Of a stretch of 64,000 nucleotides of DNA, positions 52,535 to 61,449 are shown in pieces. Source of the DNA: Citrobacter europaeus (GTDB lineage: Bacteria > Pseudomonadota > Gammaproteobacteria > Enterobacterales > Enterobacteriaceae); assembly GCA_020099315.1 (NCBI GenBank), contig CP083650.1:744001-808000 (forward strand), given 5' to 3'. The number at the start of each line of letters is the position of its first letter. Position 1 is the stretch's first letter. A program made the position numbers and the translations under genes. Below the pieces are notes generated by a model that saw nothing but the letters and a program-made list of their open reading frames with translations, had not been told where the DNA came from and made no database searches.

Positions 52535-55207
52535 TTACCCTTTATCGTTTGGATTGAGGGCCTCTGTCAACCGTTGATGCACTTCCTGCTGCAGCTCATT
52601 ATTAAGAGCGCGCCGGTCGGCGGTGGCGATTATGAATAAATCTTCTACTCGCTCGCCAATAGTTGTAATTCGGGCGCCATGCAGCGAAATTCCCAGATCG
52701 GCAAAAATCTGCCCGACCCGCGCCAGCAGCCCAGGCTGGTCGAGAGCGATAAGCTCAAGGAATGATTTTCGGTCGGTATGGGTCGGCAGAAAGGTGACCT
52801 CGGTATCGACGGTAAAGTGACGTAATTTTGCCGGCTGACGACGCGGTTGCGGCGGCTGCCAGCTACGCTGGGTGATCGCCTGTTCCAGTCCAAAACGGAT
52901 CGCTTCGTGTCGGTCTGACGACAGCGGACTGCCGTCCGGTTCCAGTACGATGAACGTATCCATCGCCATCCCATCGCGTGTGGTGAAGATCTGCGCGTCG
53001 TGGACGCTAAGATTACGCCGGTCCAGTTCGGCGCAAACGGCGGCAAACAGGTAAGGGCGGTCAGGGCTCCAGATGAAAATCTCCGTCCCGCCGCGGGTGG
53101 CCTGCGGGCTTAGCAGGATCAGCGGCTTGCTGAGATCGTGTTGCAGCAGATGACGCGCATGCCAGGCCAGCTGATTTGGGCTGTGACGCACGAAGTAGTT
53201 GGCGCGACAGCGTGACCAGATGTGGTGCAGCGCTTCTTCATCGATGTTGTCCATGCGCAGTAGCGCCAGCGCCTGAAGCTGATGATGGCGCACGCGCTCA
53301 CGCATATCTGGCGTGTTTTGCATCCCACGACGTAACTGTTTTTCCGTGGCGAAATACAGCTCACGCAGCAGGCTTTGCTTCCAGCTATTCCACAGCGTTT
53401 CGTTGGTGGCGCAAATATCCGCGACGGTCAGGCACACCAGAAAGCGCAGACGATGTTCCGTTTGCACTTCTTCGGCGAATTGCTTGATCACTTCGGGATC
53501 CTGAATATCGCGACGCTGAGCGGTAACCGACATCAGTAAATGCTGGCGCACCAGCCATGCGATCAGCTGCGTTTCGCGGGAGTTCAGACCGTGCAGTTCG
53601 GCGAATTTGAGCACGTCCTGAGCGCCGAGAACCGAATGATCGCCGCCGCGACCTTTGGCGATATCGTGGAACAGCGCGGCAATCAGAATCAGCTCCGGCT
53701 GTCGCAGACGCGGCCACAGATCCACACACAGCGGATGGCGCTGGCGGGTTTCTTCATTGGCAAAACTTTCCAGCTTGAGCATTACGCGGATGGTGTGCTC
53801 ATCCACCGTATAGGCATGAAACAGGTCAAATTGCATTTGGCCGACAATATGCGACCATTGCGGCATATAGGCCCACAACACGCTGTGGCGATGCATTGGC
53901 AGCAGGCCGCGACTCACCGCGCCTGGATGGCGCAACATACTGAGAAACAGCGAACGCGCTTCCGGAATGTAGCATAGCGGCTGGGTTAAATGACGGCGGG
54001 CATGGCGCAGATGGCGCAGCGTGGTGGAGTAAATCCCGCTGATCGCGCTGTTACGTACCATGATGTAAAACATCCGCAGTATCGCTTCGGGTTTGCGGAT
54101 AAACAGGTCGTCGTTGCGCAGATCGATCAATGTGCCGCGCAGTTGAAAGTCATCATCAATCGGACGCGGCTTTTCGTCGGCGGGCATGGCGAGGATCGCC
54201 TCGTCGAATAGCTGCAACAGCATGTGGTTCAGCTCGCTGACCCGTCGGGTGACGCGGAAATAGTCTTTCATCATCCGCTCGATAGGCTCGTTGCCTTCGC
54301 CGCCGTAGTTCAGGCGTTGCGCCACGCTGAGCTGACGGTCAAACAGCAGACGATTGTCGTAACGACTAACGACCAGATGCAGGGCAAAACGTATGCGCCA
54401 CAGGATATGCAAACATTCATTGAGCTCGGCACGTTCTGCCAGCGTCAAAAAGCCGAAACCGACCATTTCGTCCAGCGAGGTGGCGCCAAAATGGCGGCGG
54501 GCCACCCACTGCAGGGTATGGATATCGCGCAGGCCGCCGGGACTGCTTTTGATATCTGGCTCGAGGTTGTAGCTGGTGCCGTGATAGCGCTGGTGGCGCT
54601 GATTTTGTTCTTCCACTTTGGCGGCGTAAAACTTATCGGAAGGCCAGAAACCTTCGCTAAAAATATGTTTTTGTAGCTCAAGAAACAGCGCCACGTCGCC
54701 AATCAGCAGGCGTGTTTCAATCAGGTTGGTGGCGACGGTTAAATCTGACAATCCTTCCAGCAGACACTCTTCCAGCGTACGCACGCTGTGCCCCACTTCC
54801 AGCCTTACGTCCCAGAGCAGCGTTAACAGTTCGCCGACTTTTTCGGCCTGCGCGTCAGGTAGCTTTTTACGACTGAGGATTAGCAGGTCGATGTCGGAAA
54901 GCGGATGCAGTTCGCCGCGCCCGTAACCACCAACGGCAACCAGCGCCAGGTCGGCAATTTGGCCGAAACCGGCTTCAATCCACAGGCGCTGAAGCAACTG
55001 ATCAATAAATTCGGTGCGGGCTTCTATCAGCTGCTCTGCGGAAATTCCACTGTCAAACGCGTCACCTAACCAGAGCTGGAACGTGTCGATATGCGCTTTA
55101 ATGCCGGGGCAGTTGAGATCGTGCTGTGGCCAGGTGCCGGGGTTTTGCGGTTGGCCTGGCAGGGTGGGGAGGGCCGTATTTGCGTGCTGTTCAGGAAGAG
55201 TATTCAT
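52535..55207 (-). CDS. glnD: Bifunctional uridylyltransferase/uridylyl-removing enzyme GlnD
   Basis: Senses glutamine and modifies PII proteins GlnB and GlnK. 890 aa from MNTLPEQH. Nucleotidyltransferase motif GGYGRGELHPLSDIDLL (~100-116), HD phosphohydrolase domain (FHDIAKGRGGDHS, ~510-525), and two C-terminal ACT domains (LFAAVCAELDRR and GLLARVGQIFADL). An ATG three codons earlier is less fitting. Upstream of dapD, downstream of map with REP units in the gap. Confidence 0.97.
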   Translation of the reverse strand: MNTLPEQHANTALPTLPGQPQNPGTWPQHDLNCPGIKAHIDTFQLWLGDAFDSGISAEQLIEARTEFIDQLLQRLWIEAGFGQIADLALVAVGGYGRGELHPLSDIDLLILSRKKLPDAQAEKVGELLTLLWDVRLEVGHSVRTLEECLLEGLSDLTVATNLIETRLLIGDVALFLELQKHIFSEGFWPSDKFYAAKVEEQNQRHQRYHGTSYNLEPDIKSSPGGLRDIHTLQWVARRHFGATSLDEMVGFGFLTLAERAELNECLHILWRIRFALHLVVSRYDNRLLFDRQLSVAQRLNYGGEGNEPIERMMKDYFRVTRRVSELNHMLLQLFDEAILAMPADEKPRPIDDDFQLRGTLIDLRNDDLFIRKPEAILRMFYIMVRNSAISGIYSTTLRHLRHARRHLTQPLCYIPEARSLFLSMLRHPGAVSRGLLPMHRHSVLWAYMPQWSHIVGQMQFDLFHAYTVDEHTIRVMLKLESFANEETRQRHPLCVDLWPRLRQPELILIAALFHDIAKGRGGDHSVLGAQDVLKFAELHGLNSRETQLIAWLVRQHLLMSVTAQRRDIQDPEVIKQFAEEVQTEHRLRFLVCLTVADICATNETLWNSWKQSLLRELYFATEKQLRRGMQNTPDMRERVRHHQLQALALLRMDNIDEEALHHIWSRCRANYFVRHSPNQLAWHARHLLQHDLSKPLILLSPQATRGGTEIFIWSPDRPYLFAAVCAELDRRNLSVHDAQIFTTRDGMAMDTFIVLEPDGSPLSSDRHEAIRFGLEQAITQRSWQPPQPRRQPAKLRHFTVDTEVTFLPTHTDRKSFLELIALDQPGLLARVGQIFADLGISLHGARITTIGERVEDLFIIATADRRALNNELQQEVHQRLTEALNPNDKG

Positions 55208-55220
55208 TGTTACCACCCAT

Positions 55221-55303
55221 TAAAAAGCCGGATGACGCTTACGCTTATCCGGCCTACGGGAGAGTGCCATTTGTAGGCCTGATAAGCGACAGCGCCATCA
55301 GGC
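55221..55303. repeat. BIME (two REP units) between glnD and map
   Basis: AGCCGGATGACG...CTTATCCGGCC, then GCCTGATAAGCGACAGCGCCATCAGGC. It lies between two minus-strand genes and so could shield the map transcript's 3' end. Confidence 0.82.
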
Positions 55304-55309
55304 AATAAG

Positions 55310-56104
55310 TTATTCGTCGTGCGTAATAATCGCCGGGATGGTGTCATCCTTGCGCAGCGTCAGAATTTCACAACCATTTTCCGTCACCACAATAGTATGC
55401 TCGTACTGAGCAGACAAGCTCCGGTCTTTGGTTTTCACCGTCCAGCCGTCTTTCATGGTGCGAATACGGTAATCACCAGCATTCAGCATGGGTTCTACGG
55501 TGAAGGTCATACCCGGTTGCAGAACCACACCGCCGTCGTCTGCATCGTAGTGCAGAACCTGCGGCTCCTCATGGAAGCCGCGACCAATGCCATGACCGCA
55601 GTATTCGCGGACTACAGAGAAACCTTCGCCTTCCGCATATTTCTGAATCGCAGCGCCCAGCGTGCGCAGGCGAATGCCCGGTTTTACCATCCGCAGCGCC
55701 AGGTACAGGCTTTCCTGCGTGACGCGGCACAGACGCTCGCCCAGAATGGTTGGTTTGCCGACGATGAACATTTTCGAGGTGTCGCCGTGGAACTCGTCTT
55801 TAATTACGGTGACGTCGATGTTAACGATATCGCCGTCTTTCAGGAGTTTGGCGTCGTCCGGGATCCCGTGGCACACCACCTCATTAATAGAGATGCACAC
55901 GGATTTCGGATAACCGTGATAGCCCAGGCAGGCGGAAATGGCCTGTTGCTCGTTCACGATGTAGTCATTACAGATGCGATCCAGCTCGCCGGTGCTGACG
56001 CCCGGTTTAACAAACGGTTCGATCATTTCCAGAACATCGGCGGCCAGGCGGCCAGCGACGCGCATTTTTTCGATTTCTTCAGGGGTCTTGATTGAGATAG
56101 CCAT
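55310..56104 (-). CDS. map: Methionine aminopeptidase
   Basis: Removes the initiator methionine. 264 aa, single pita-bread domain. Metal ligands: two aspartates in VNIDVTVIKDEFHGDTSKM, His in CGHGIGRGFHEEP, and Glu in the C-terminal TVEP and the last EH. Essential. Diverges from rpsB with 450 bases between starts. Confidence 0.98.
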   Translation of the reverse strand: MAISIKTPEEIEKMRVAGRLAADVLEMIEPFVKPGVSTGELDRICNDYIVNEQQAISACLGYHGYPKSVCISINEVVCHGIPDDAKLLKDGDIVNIDVTVIKDEFHGDTSKMFIVGKPTILGERLCRVTQESLYLALRMVKPGIRLRTLGAAIQKYAEGEGFSVVREYCGHGIGRGFHEEPQVLHYDADDGGVVLQPGMTFTVEPMLNAGDYRIRTMKDGWTVKTKDRSLSAQYEHTIVVTENGCEILTLRKDDTIPAIITHDE

Positions 56105-56388
56105 GAATTCTGTCCATCAGTGTCGATTATTTCGACAATAATTGTGTAAGTGCGGTCAATGGTATCAGTCTGGGGTGTACCCTGCCAAATTGAGAATCAT
56201 TCTGAACTTCGCCTTTCGTGCCACAGATGCGTTGGCTACATTTTTTCACCCCGGTCACTTACTGGTCGTAAGCTCCCGGGGATTCAAAAATTTGCCGCCT
56301 GCCTGTAACACGAAATTCATTGTTCAATCCAGCACGGACCGCCAACAATTATTGGTGTCGGTGGCGTATTTGTGGTATAAAGCGCGCC
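56105..56388 (+). promoter_or_regulatory. map-rpsB divergent region with the rpsB promoter
   Basis: The only gene-like frame here is a 133-codon plus-strand one with no family likeness. A promoter is seen at TTGGTG (56352-56357) and TATAAA (56376-56381), 18 bases apart, followed by a GC-rich stretch (GCGCGCCGG), the discriminator type of stringently controlled ribosomal genes. Transcription would start near 56388. The rest shows no feature I can support. Confidence 0.6.
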
Positions 56389-56554
56389 GGACTTCCGATC
56401 CATTCGAAGACTACACACGATGGACGGGAGCGACAAATCTCACTTTGTGTAACAACACACACGTATCGGCACATATTCCGGGGTGCCCTTTGGGGTCGGT
56501 AATATGGGATGCGTGGAGGCTTAACCCCAACTTTTATATATAGAGGTTTTAATC
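56389..56554 (+). ncRNA. tff: rpsB leader RNA (t44/tff family), S2 autoregulation site
   Basis: The 5' leader of rpsB mRNA, described in E. coli as the tff/t44 RNA. Conserved blocks (CGGGGTGCCCTTTGGGGTC, GGGATGCGTGGAGG, CCCCAACTTTTA) match the E. coli leader by eye. In E. coli S2 represses its own operon through this region. End positions are approximate. Confidence 0.75.
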
Positions 56555-57280
56555 ATGGCAACTGTTTCCATGCGCGACATGCTCAAGGCTGGTGTTCACT
56601 TTGGTCACCAGACCCGTTACTGGAACCCGAAAATGAAGCCGTTCATCTTCGGTGCGCGTAACAAAGTTCACATCATCAACCTTGAGAAAACTGTACCGAT
56701 GTTCAACGAAGCTCTGGCTGAACTGAACAAGATCTCTGCTCGTAAAGGTAAAATCCTTTTCGTTGGTACTAAACGCGCTGCAAGCGAAGCGGTGAAAGAA
56801 GCTGCTAACAACTGCGACCAGTTCTTCGTGAACCATCGCTGGTTGGGCGGCATGCTGACTAACTGGAAAACCGTTCGTCAGTCCATCAAACGTCTGAAAG
56901 ATCTGGAAACTCAGTCTCAGGACGGTACTTTCGAAAAGCTGACCAAGAAAGAAGCGCTGATGCGTACTCGTGAGCTTGAGAAACTGGAAAACAGCCTGGG
57001 CGGTATCAAAGACATGGGCGGTCTGCCGGACGCTCTGTTCGTAATCGATGCTGACCACGAGCACATTGCTATTAAAGAAGCAAACAACCTGGGTATCCCA
57101 GTATTTGCTATCGTTGATACCAACTCTGATCCGGACGGTGTTGATTTCGTTATCCCGGGTAACGACGACGCAATCCGTGCTGTGACCCTGTACCTGGGCG
57201 CTGTAGCTACTACCGTTCGTGAAGGCCGTTCTCAGGATCTGGCTTCCCAGGCGGAAGAAAGCTTCGTAGAAGCTGAATAA
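56555..57280 (+). CDS. rpsB: 30S ribosomal protein S2
   Basis: Late-assembling 30S protein bound through S1 and 16S rRNA. 241 aa; MATVSMRDMLKAGVHFGHQTR at the start, and the coiled-coil and S2 signature blocks throughout; C-terminus VEAE. In the operon with tsf. Conserved, codon use strongly biased as for highly expressed genes. Confidence 0.99.
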   Translation: MATVSMRDMLKAGVHFGHQTRYWNPKMKPFIFGARNKVHIINLEKTVPMFNEALAELNKISARKGKILFVGTKRAASEAVKEAANNCDQFFVNHRWLGGMLTNWKTVRQSIKRLKDLETQSQDGTFEKLTKKEALMRTRELEKLENSLGGIKDMGGLPDALFVIDADHEHIAIKEANNLGIPVFAIVDTNSDPDGVDFVIPGNDDAIRAVTLYLGAVATTVREGRSQDLASQAEESFVEAE

Positions 57281-57293
57281 TAAGGCTTGATAA

Positions 57294-57418
57294 CTTCCCT
57301 GAGATAGTTCGAGTTGCAGGAAGGCGGCAAGCTCGAGAATTCCCGGGAGCTTACATAAGTAAGTGACTGGGATGAGCGAGCGAAGGCAACGCACCTGCGG
57401 CTCGGAATATGAAGGGGA
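57294..57418. repeat. ERIC (intergenic repeat) element between rpsB and tsf
   Basis: About 125 bases matching the ERIC/IRU consensus: starts TTCCCTGAGATAGTTCGAG, then TTGCAGGAAGGCGGCAAG, and the central block GAGCTTACATAAGTAAGTGA, followed by CTGGGATGAGCGAGC. Two arms are imperfect inverted repeats. It is transcribed as part of the rpsB-tsf mRNA. Confidence 0.9.
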
Positions 57419-57454
57419 AGAGCCCTTATAAACCAGGTAGTATCATGTTTGGTT

Positions 57455-57477
57455 AGGGGCCCTTTAGGCCCCTTTTT
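57455..57477 (+). terminator. Attenuator between rpsB and tsf
   Basis: AGGGGCC, loop CTTTA, GGCCCCT, then TTTT. An intrinsic terminator form inside the operon; in E. coli a partial terminator separates rpsB and tsf. Confidence 0.8.
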
Positions 57478-57535
57478 CACTTTTAAATCTGTGCGGTTTC
57501 ATGCCGGGCAGATCAAATCTTCCGAGGATTTTAGA

Positions 57536-58387
57536 ATGGCTGAAATTACCGCATCCCTGGTAAAAGAGCTGCGTGAGCGTACTGGCGCAGGCATGATGGA
57601 TTGCAAAAAAGCACTGACTGAAGCTAATGGCGACATCGAGCTGGCAATCGAAAACATGCGTAAGTCTGGCGCAATCAAAGCGGCGAAAAAAGCAGGCAAC
57701 GTTGCTGCTGACGGCGTAATCAAAACCAAAATCGACGGCAACATCGCTTTCATTCTGGAAGTTAACTGCCAGACTGACTTCGTTGCTAAAGATGCTGGTT
57801 TCCAGGCATTTGCTGACAAAGTACTGGACGCTGCCGTTGCTGGCAAAATCACTGACGTTGAAGTTCTGAAAGCACAGTTCGAAGAAGAACGTGTTGCTCT
57901 GGTTGCTAAAATCGGTGAGAACATCAACATCCGTCGCGTTGCTTCCCTGGAAGGCGAAGTTCTGGGTAACTACCAGCACGGTGCTCGTATCGGTGTTCTG
58001 GTTGCTGCAACTGGCGCTGACGAAGAGCTGGTTAAACAGCTGGCAATGCACGTTGCTGCAAGCAAACCAGAATTCGTTAAGCCGGAAGACGTTTCTGCTG
58101 AAGTGGTAGAGAAAGAATACCAGGTTCAGCTGGACATCGCGATGCAGTCTGGTAAGCCGAAAGAAATCGCAGAGAAAATGGTTGAAGGCCGCATGAAGAA
58201 ATTCACCGGCGAAGTTTCTCTGACTGGCCAGCCTTTCGTTATGGATCCGAGCAAATCTGTTGGTCAGCTGCTGAAAGAGCACAACGCTGACGTAACAGGC
58301 TTCATCCGCTTTGAAGTGGGTGAAGGTATCGAGAAAGTTGAGACTGACTTTGCAGCAGAAGTTGCTGCGATGTCCAAGCAGTCTTAA
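57536..58387 (+). CDS. tsf: Elongation factor Ts
   Basis: Nucleotide exchange factor for EF-Tu. 283 aa from MAEITASL. N-terminal UBA-like domain with ERTGAGMMDCKKAL, the core with TDFVAKDAGF (the Asp-Phe that inserts into EF-Tu), coiled-coil, and C-terminal module. The frame extends 29 codons upstream over the attenuator, but the GAGGAT ribosome site fits this ATG. Confidence 0.99.
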   Translation: MAEITASLVKELRERTGAGMMDCKKALTEANGDIELAIENMRKSGAIKAAKKAGNVAADGVIKTKIDGNIAFILEVNCQTDFVAKDAGFQAFADKVLDAAVAGKITDVEVLKAQFEEERVALVAKIGENINIRRVASLEGEVLGNYQHGARIGVLVAATGADEELVKQLAMHVAASKPEFVKPEDVSAEVVEKEYQVQLDIAMQSGKPKEIAEKMVEGRMKKFTGEVSLTGQPFVMDPSKSVGQLLKEHNADVTGFIRFEVGEGIEKVETDFAAEVAAMSKQS

Positions 58388-58394
58388 TTTTTAA

Positions 58395-58424
58395 AGGAGC
58401 CGCCTGAGGGCGGCTTCTTTTTGT
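58395..58424 (+). terminator. Intrinsic terminator after tsf
   Basis: GAGCCGCC, loop TGA, GGGCGGCTT, then CTTTTTG. Confidence 0.9.
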
Positions 58425-58532
58425 GTCTGGCTTGTAAATTCAGCGAACCGCTATAGTGGTCATGCTGAAAAGCGACATACAATGTCGCCGGAATTAACTC
58501 ATCTCATTCGTTGACAGTCTCAGGAAAGAAAC

Positions 58533-59258
58533 ATGGCTACCAATGCAAAACCCGTCTACAAACGTATTCTGCTTAAGTTAAGTGGCGAAGCTCTGCAAGG
58601 TTCAGAAGGCTTCGGTATTGATGCAAGCATCCTTGACCGTATGGCTCAGGAAATCAAAGAGCTGGTTGAGCTGGGTATCCAGGTTGGCGTAGTGATTGGT
58701 GGTGGTAACCTGTTCCGTGGCGCTGGTCTGGCGAAAGCAGGGATGAACCGTGTTGTGGGCGACCACATGGGCATGTTAGCCACCGTCATGAACGGTCTGG
58801 CGATGCGCGATGCGCTTCACCGCGCCTATGTGAACGCTCGCTTGATGTCCGCAATTCCTCTGAACGGCGTGTGTGATAACTACAGCTGGGCGGAAGCGAT
58901 CAGCCTGCTGCGTAACAACCGCGTTGTTATTTTGTCTGCGGGTACTGGCAATCCGTTCTTTACTACCGACTCTGCGGCCTGCCTGCGCGGTATTGAAATT
59001 GAAGCGGATGTGGTACTGAAAGCCACCAAAGTCGATGGCGTATTTACTGCTGACCCGGCTAAAGATCCAACCGCGACCATGTACGAACAGTTGACCTATG
59101 CTGAAGTACTGGATAAAGAGCTGAAAGTGATGGATCTGGCGGCGTTCACGCTGGCTCGTGACCACAAATTACCGATTCGTGTCTTTAACATGAACAAACC
59201 GGGTGCACTGCGCCGCGTTGTTATGGGTGAAAAAGAAGGCACGTTAATCACGGAATAA
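58533..59258 (+). CDS. pyrH: UMP kinase
   Basis: Phosphorylates UMP for pyrimidine nucleotide supply. Amino-acid-kinase fold, hexameric. 241 aa: KLSGEALQGSEG, VIGGGNLFRGAGL, VDGVFTADPAKDP. In E. coli it also acts with PepA in carAB control. Between tsf and frr. Confidence 0.98.
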   Translation: MATNAKPVYKRILLKLSGEALQGSEGFGIDASILDRMAQEIKELVELGIQVGVVIGGGNLFRGAGLAKAGMNRVVGDHMGMLATVMNGLAMRDALHRAYVNARLMSAIPLNGVCDNYSWAEAISLLRNNRVVILSAGTGNPFFTTDSAACLRGIEIEADVVLKATKVDGVFTADPAKDPTATMYEQLTYAEVLDKELKVMDLAAFTLARDHKLPIRVFNMNKPGALRRVVMGEKEGTLITE

Positions 59259-59397
59259 TTCCCGTTGCGGCTAAATGCAGGTAATATTCCGCTTTAATGT
59301 CGCGGGATACGTCCCTCAAAATTAATCAAGACTATACTTGTCACATCTTACGTGGTGGGTATGGTCTGACTGAAACAAGCTTTCAAGGATTCGTAAC

Positions 59398-59955
59398 GTG
59401 ATCAACGATATCAGAAAAGATGCTGAAGTACGCATGGAAAAATGCGTCGAAGCATTCAAAAACCAAATCAGCAAAATTCGCACGGGCCGTGCTTCTCCTA
59501 GCCTGCTGGATGGTATTGTCGTGGAATATTACGGCACGCCGACCCCGCTGCGCCAGCTGGCAAGCGTAACGGTTGAAGATTCCCGTACCCTGAAAATCAA
59601 CGTGTTCGACCGTTCTATGGGTCCAGCCGTTGAGAAAGCAATTATGGCTTCCGACCTCGGTCTGAATCCAAGCTCTGCCGGTTCCGACATCCGCGTTCCG
59701 CTGCCGCCGCTGACTGAAGAACGTCGTAAAGATCTGACCAAGATCGTGCGTGGCGAAGCAGAAGGCGCGCGCGTTGCCGTACGTAACGTTCGTCGCGATG
59801 CCAACGACAAAGTGAAAGCGCTGTTGAAAGAAAAAGAGATCAGCGAAGATGACGATCGCCGTTCTCAGGACGACGTGCAGAAACTGACTGACGCAGCTAT
59901 CAAGAAAGTTGATGCGGCGCTGGCAGAGAAAGAAACGGAACTGATGCAGTTCTGA
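59398..59955 (+). CDS. frr: Ribosome recycling factor
   Basis: Splits the post-termination ribosome with EF-G. 185 aa, the standard length, with domain I three-helix bundle and the central RTGRASPSLLDG and NAGSDIRVPLPPLTEERRKD-type blocks (here SSAGSDIRVPLPPLTEE). The start is GTG with AAGGA seven bases upstream. A hairpin terminator follows. Confidence 0.98.
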   Translation: MINDIRKDAEVRMEKCVEAFKNQISKIRTGRASPSLLDGIVVEYYGTPTPLRQLASVTVEDSRTLKINVFDRSMGPAVEKAIMASDLGLNPSSAGSDIRVPLPPLTEERRKDLTKIVRGEAEGARVAVRNVRRDANDKVKALLKEKEISEDDDRRSQDDVQKLTDAAIKKVDAALAEKETELMQF

Positions 59956-59969
59956 TTCGCCTGTACGCT

Positions 59970-60023
59970 AAAAACGCCGCTTAGAAGGCCTGAGAAGGCT
60001 GGATGGCGGCGTTTTGCTTTTTT
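59970..60023 (+). terminator. Terminator after frr
   Basis: AAAACGCCGC pairs with GCGGCGTTTT across a ~24-base inner region that itself folds (AGGCCT...AGGCT), followed by GCTTTTTT. Confidence 0.82.
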
Positions 60024-60065
60024 CTGTCTATATACCTTAAAGGGTAAAATTCTTCTGGATGTCTC

Positions 60066-61262
60066 ATGAAGCAATTAACCATCCTGGGATCAACCGGTTC
60101 CATTGGTTGCAGTACGCTGGATGTAGTACGCCATAACCCGGAAAAATTTCGTGTTGCTGCGTTGGTGGCGGGTAAAAATGTCGCCCGCATGGTAGAGCAG
60201 TGCCTGGAGTTTTCTCCTCGCTATGCGGTAATGGACGATGAAAAAAGCGCTGCGTTGGTAAAAGCAGCTCTGCTGGAGCAGGGCAGTCGCACTGAGGTCA
60301 TGAGCGGTCAACAGGCTGCCTGTGATATGGCTGCGCTGGATGAAGTTGATCAGGTGATGGCGGCGATTGTTGGCGCGGCGGGCCTGCTGCCGACGCTGGC
60401 GGCAATTCGTGCGAGCAAAAGCATTTTACTGGCGAATAAAGAGTCTCTGGTGACCTGTGGGCGTTTGTTTATGGACGACGTGAAACGCCACAAAGCGCAG
60501 CTTTTGCCGGTAGATAGCGAACATAACGCGATTTTTCAGAGTTTACCGCAACCTATCCAACACAATCTGGGATACGCTGACCTTGAGCAAAACGGCGTTA
60601 TGTCAGTTCTGCTTACCGGGTCTGGTGGCCCTTTCCGTGAAACGCCATTGTCCGATCTGGTTTCTATGACCCCCGATCAGGCATGTCGTCATCCGAATTG
60701 GTCGATGGGACGAAAAATCTCTGTCGATTCCGCCACTATGATGAATAAAGGTCTGGAATACATTGAAGCGCGTTGGCTATTTAATGCCAGCGCAAGCCAG
60801 ATGGAAGTGCTGATTCACCCGCAGTCGGTTATTCATTCGATGGTTCGTTATCAGGATGGTAGCGTTCTGGCGCAGTTGGGGGAACCTGATATGCGTACAC
60901 CAATTGCTCATACCATGGCATGGCCAGAACGAGTGACGTCCGGCGTTAAGCCTGTCGATTTTTGCCAACTCAGTGCGTTGACGTTTTCCGCACCTGATTA
61001 CCAGCGTTATCCGTGCCTGAAACTGGCGATGGACGCGTTTGAGCAAGGGCAGGCGGCGACGACCGCGTTGAATGCTGCGAATGAAATTACCGTTGCCGCG
61101 TTCCTGGCGCAGCAGATCCGATTTACCGATATTGCTGACCTGAATTTATCCGTGCTGGATAAGATGGATTTGCAGGAGCCGCAGAGCGTTGATGACGTGC
61201 TGAAGGTTGATGCCATCGCGCGGGACGTCGCCAGAAAAGAAGTGATGCGACTCTCAAGCTGA
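60066..61262 (+). CDS. dxr: 1-deoxy-D-xylulose 5-phosphate reductoisomerase
   Basis: Second step of the MEP isoprenoid pathway; target of fosmidomycin. 398 aa. NADPH motif LGSTGSIGCSTLDV at the N-terminus, LANKESLV, the metal site DSEHNAIFQ, GSGGPF, and SMGRKISVDSATMMNKG. Fourth in the block that leads into uppS, which uses its downstream product. Confidence 0.98.
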   Translation: MKQLTILGSTGSIGCSTLDVVRHNPEKFRVAALVAGKNVARMVEQCLEFSPRYAVMDDEKSAALVKAALLEQGSRTEVMSGQQAACDMAALDEVDQVMAAIVGAAGLLPTLAAIRASKSILLANKESLVTCGRLFMDDVKRHKAQLLPVDSEHNAIFQSLPQPIQHNLGYADLEQNGVMSVLLTGSGGPFRETPLSDLVSMTPDQACRHPNWSMGRKISVDSATMMNKGLEYIEARWLFNASASQMEVLIHPQSVIHSMVRYQDGSVLAQLGEPDMRTPIAHTMAWPERVTSGVKPVDFCQLSALTFSAPDYQRYPCLKLAMDAFEQGQAATTALNAANEITVAAFLAQQIRFTDIADLNLSVLDKMDLQEPQSVDDVLKVDAIARDVARKEVMRLSS

Positions 61263-61363
61263 TGATAATCCCTCTACGGAGAATCGCGCTATTTGTTAGC
61301 GTTGGGCTTCAGTGATATAGTCTGCGCCACTCGATCGCGGGTATTTGCTTTTTTCCGGTCGGG

Positions 61364-61391
61364 TAAGCCGTGGTTTGACACGGCTTTTTTG
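61364..61391 (+). terminator. Terminator-like hairpin between dxr and uppS
   Basis: AAGCCGTG, loop GTTTGA, CACGGCTT, then TTTT. Suggests that uppS-cdsA-rseP also has a separate promoter in the 59 bases that follow or relies on readthrough. Confidence 0.8.
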
Positions 61392-61449
61392 TGGATGGGC
61401 TTCAGTATTCCTGAGTACCGTAAATCCTTTCAGGGACTAAAAACGCGTT

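Noticed and set aside
56142..56543. 133-codon plus-strand frame before rpsB
   Set aside because: It runs across the rpsB promoter and the conserved leader RNA; no ribosome site or protein-like features.
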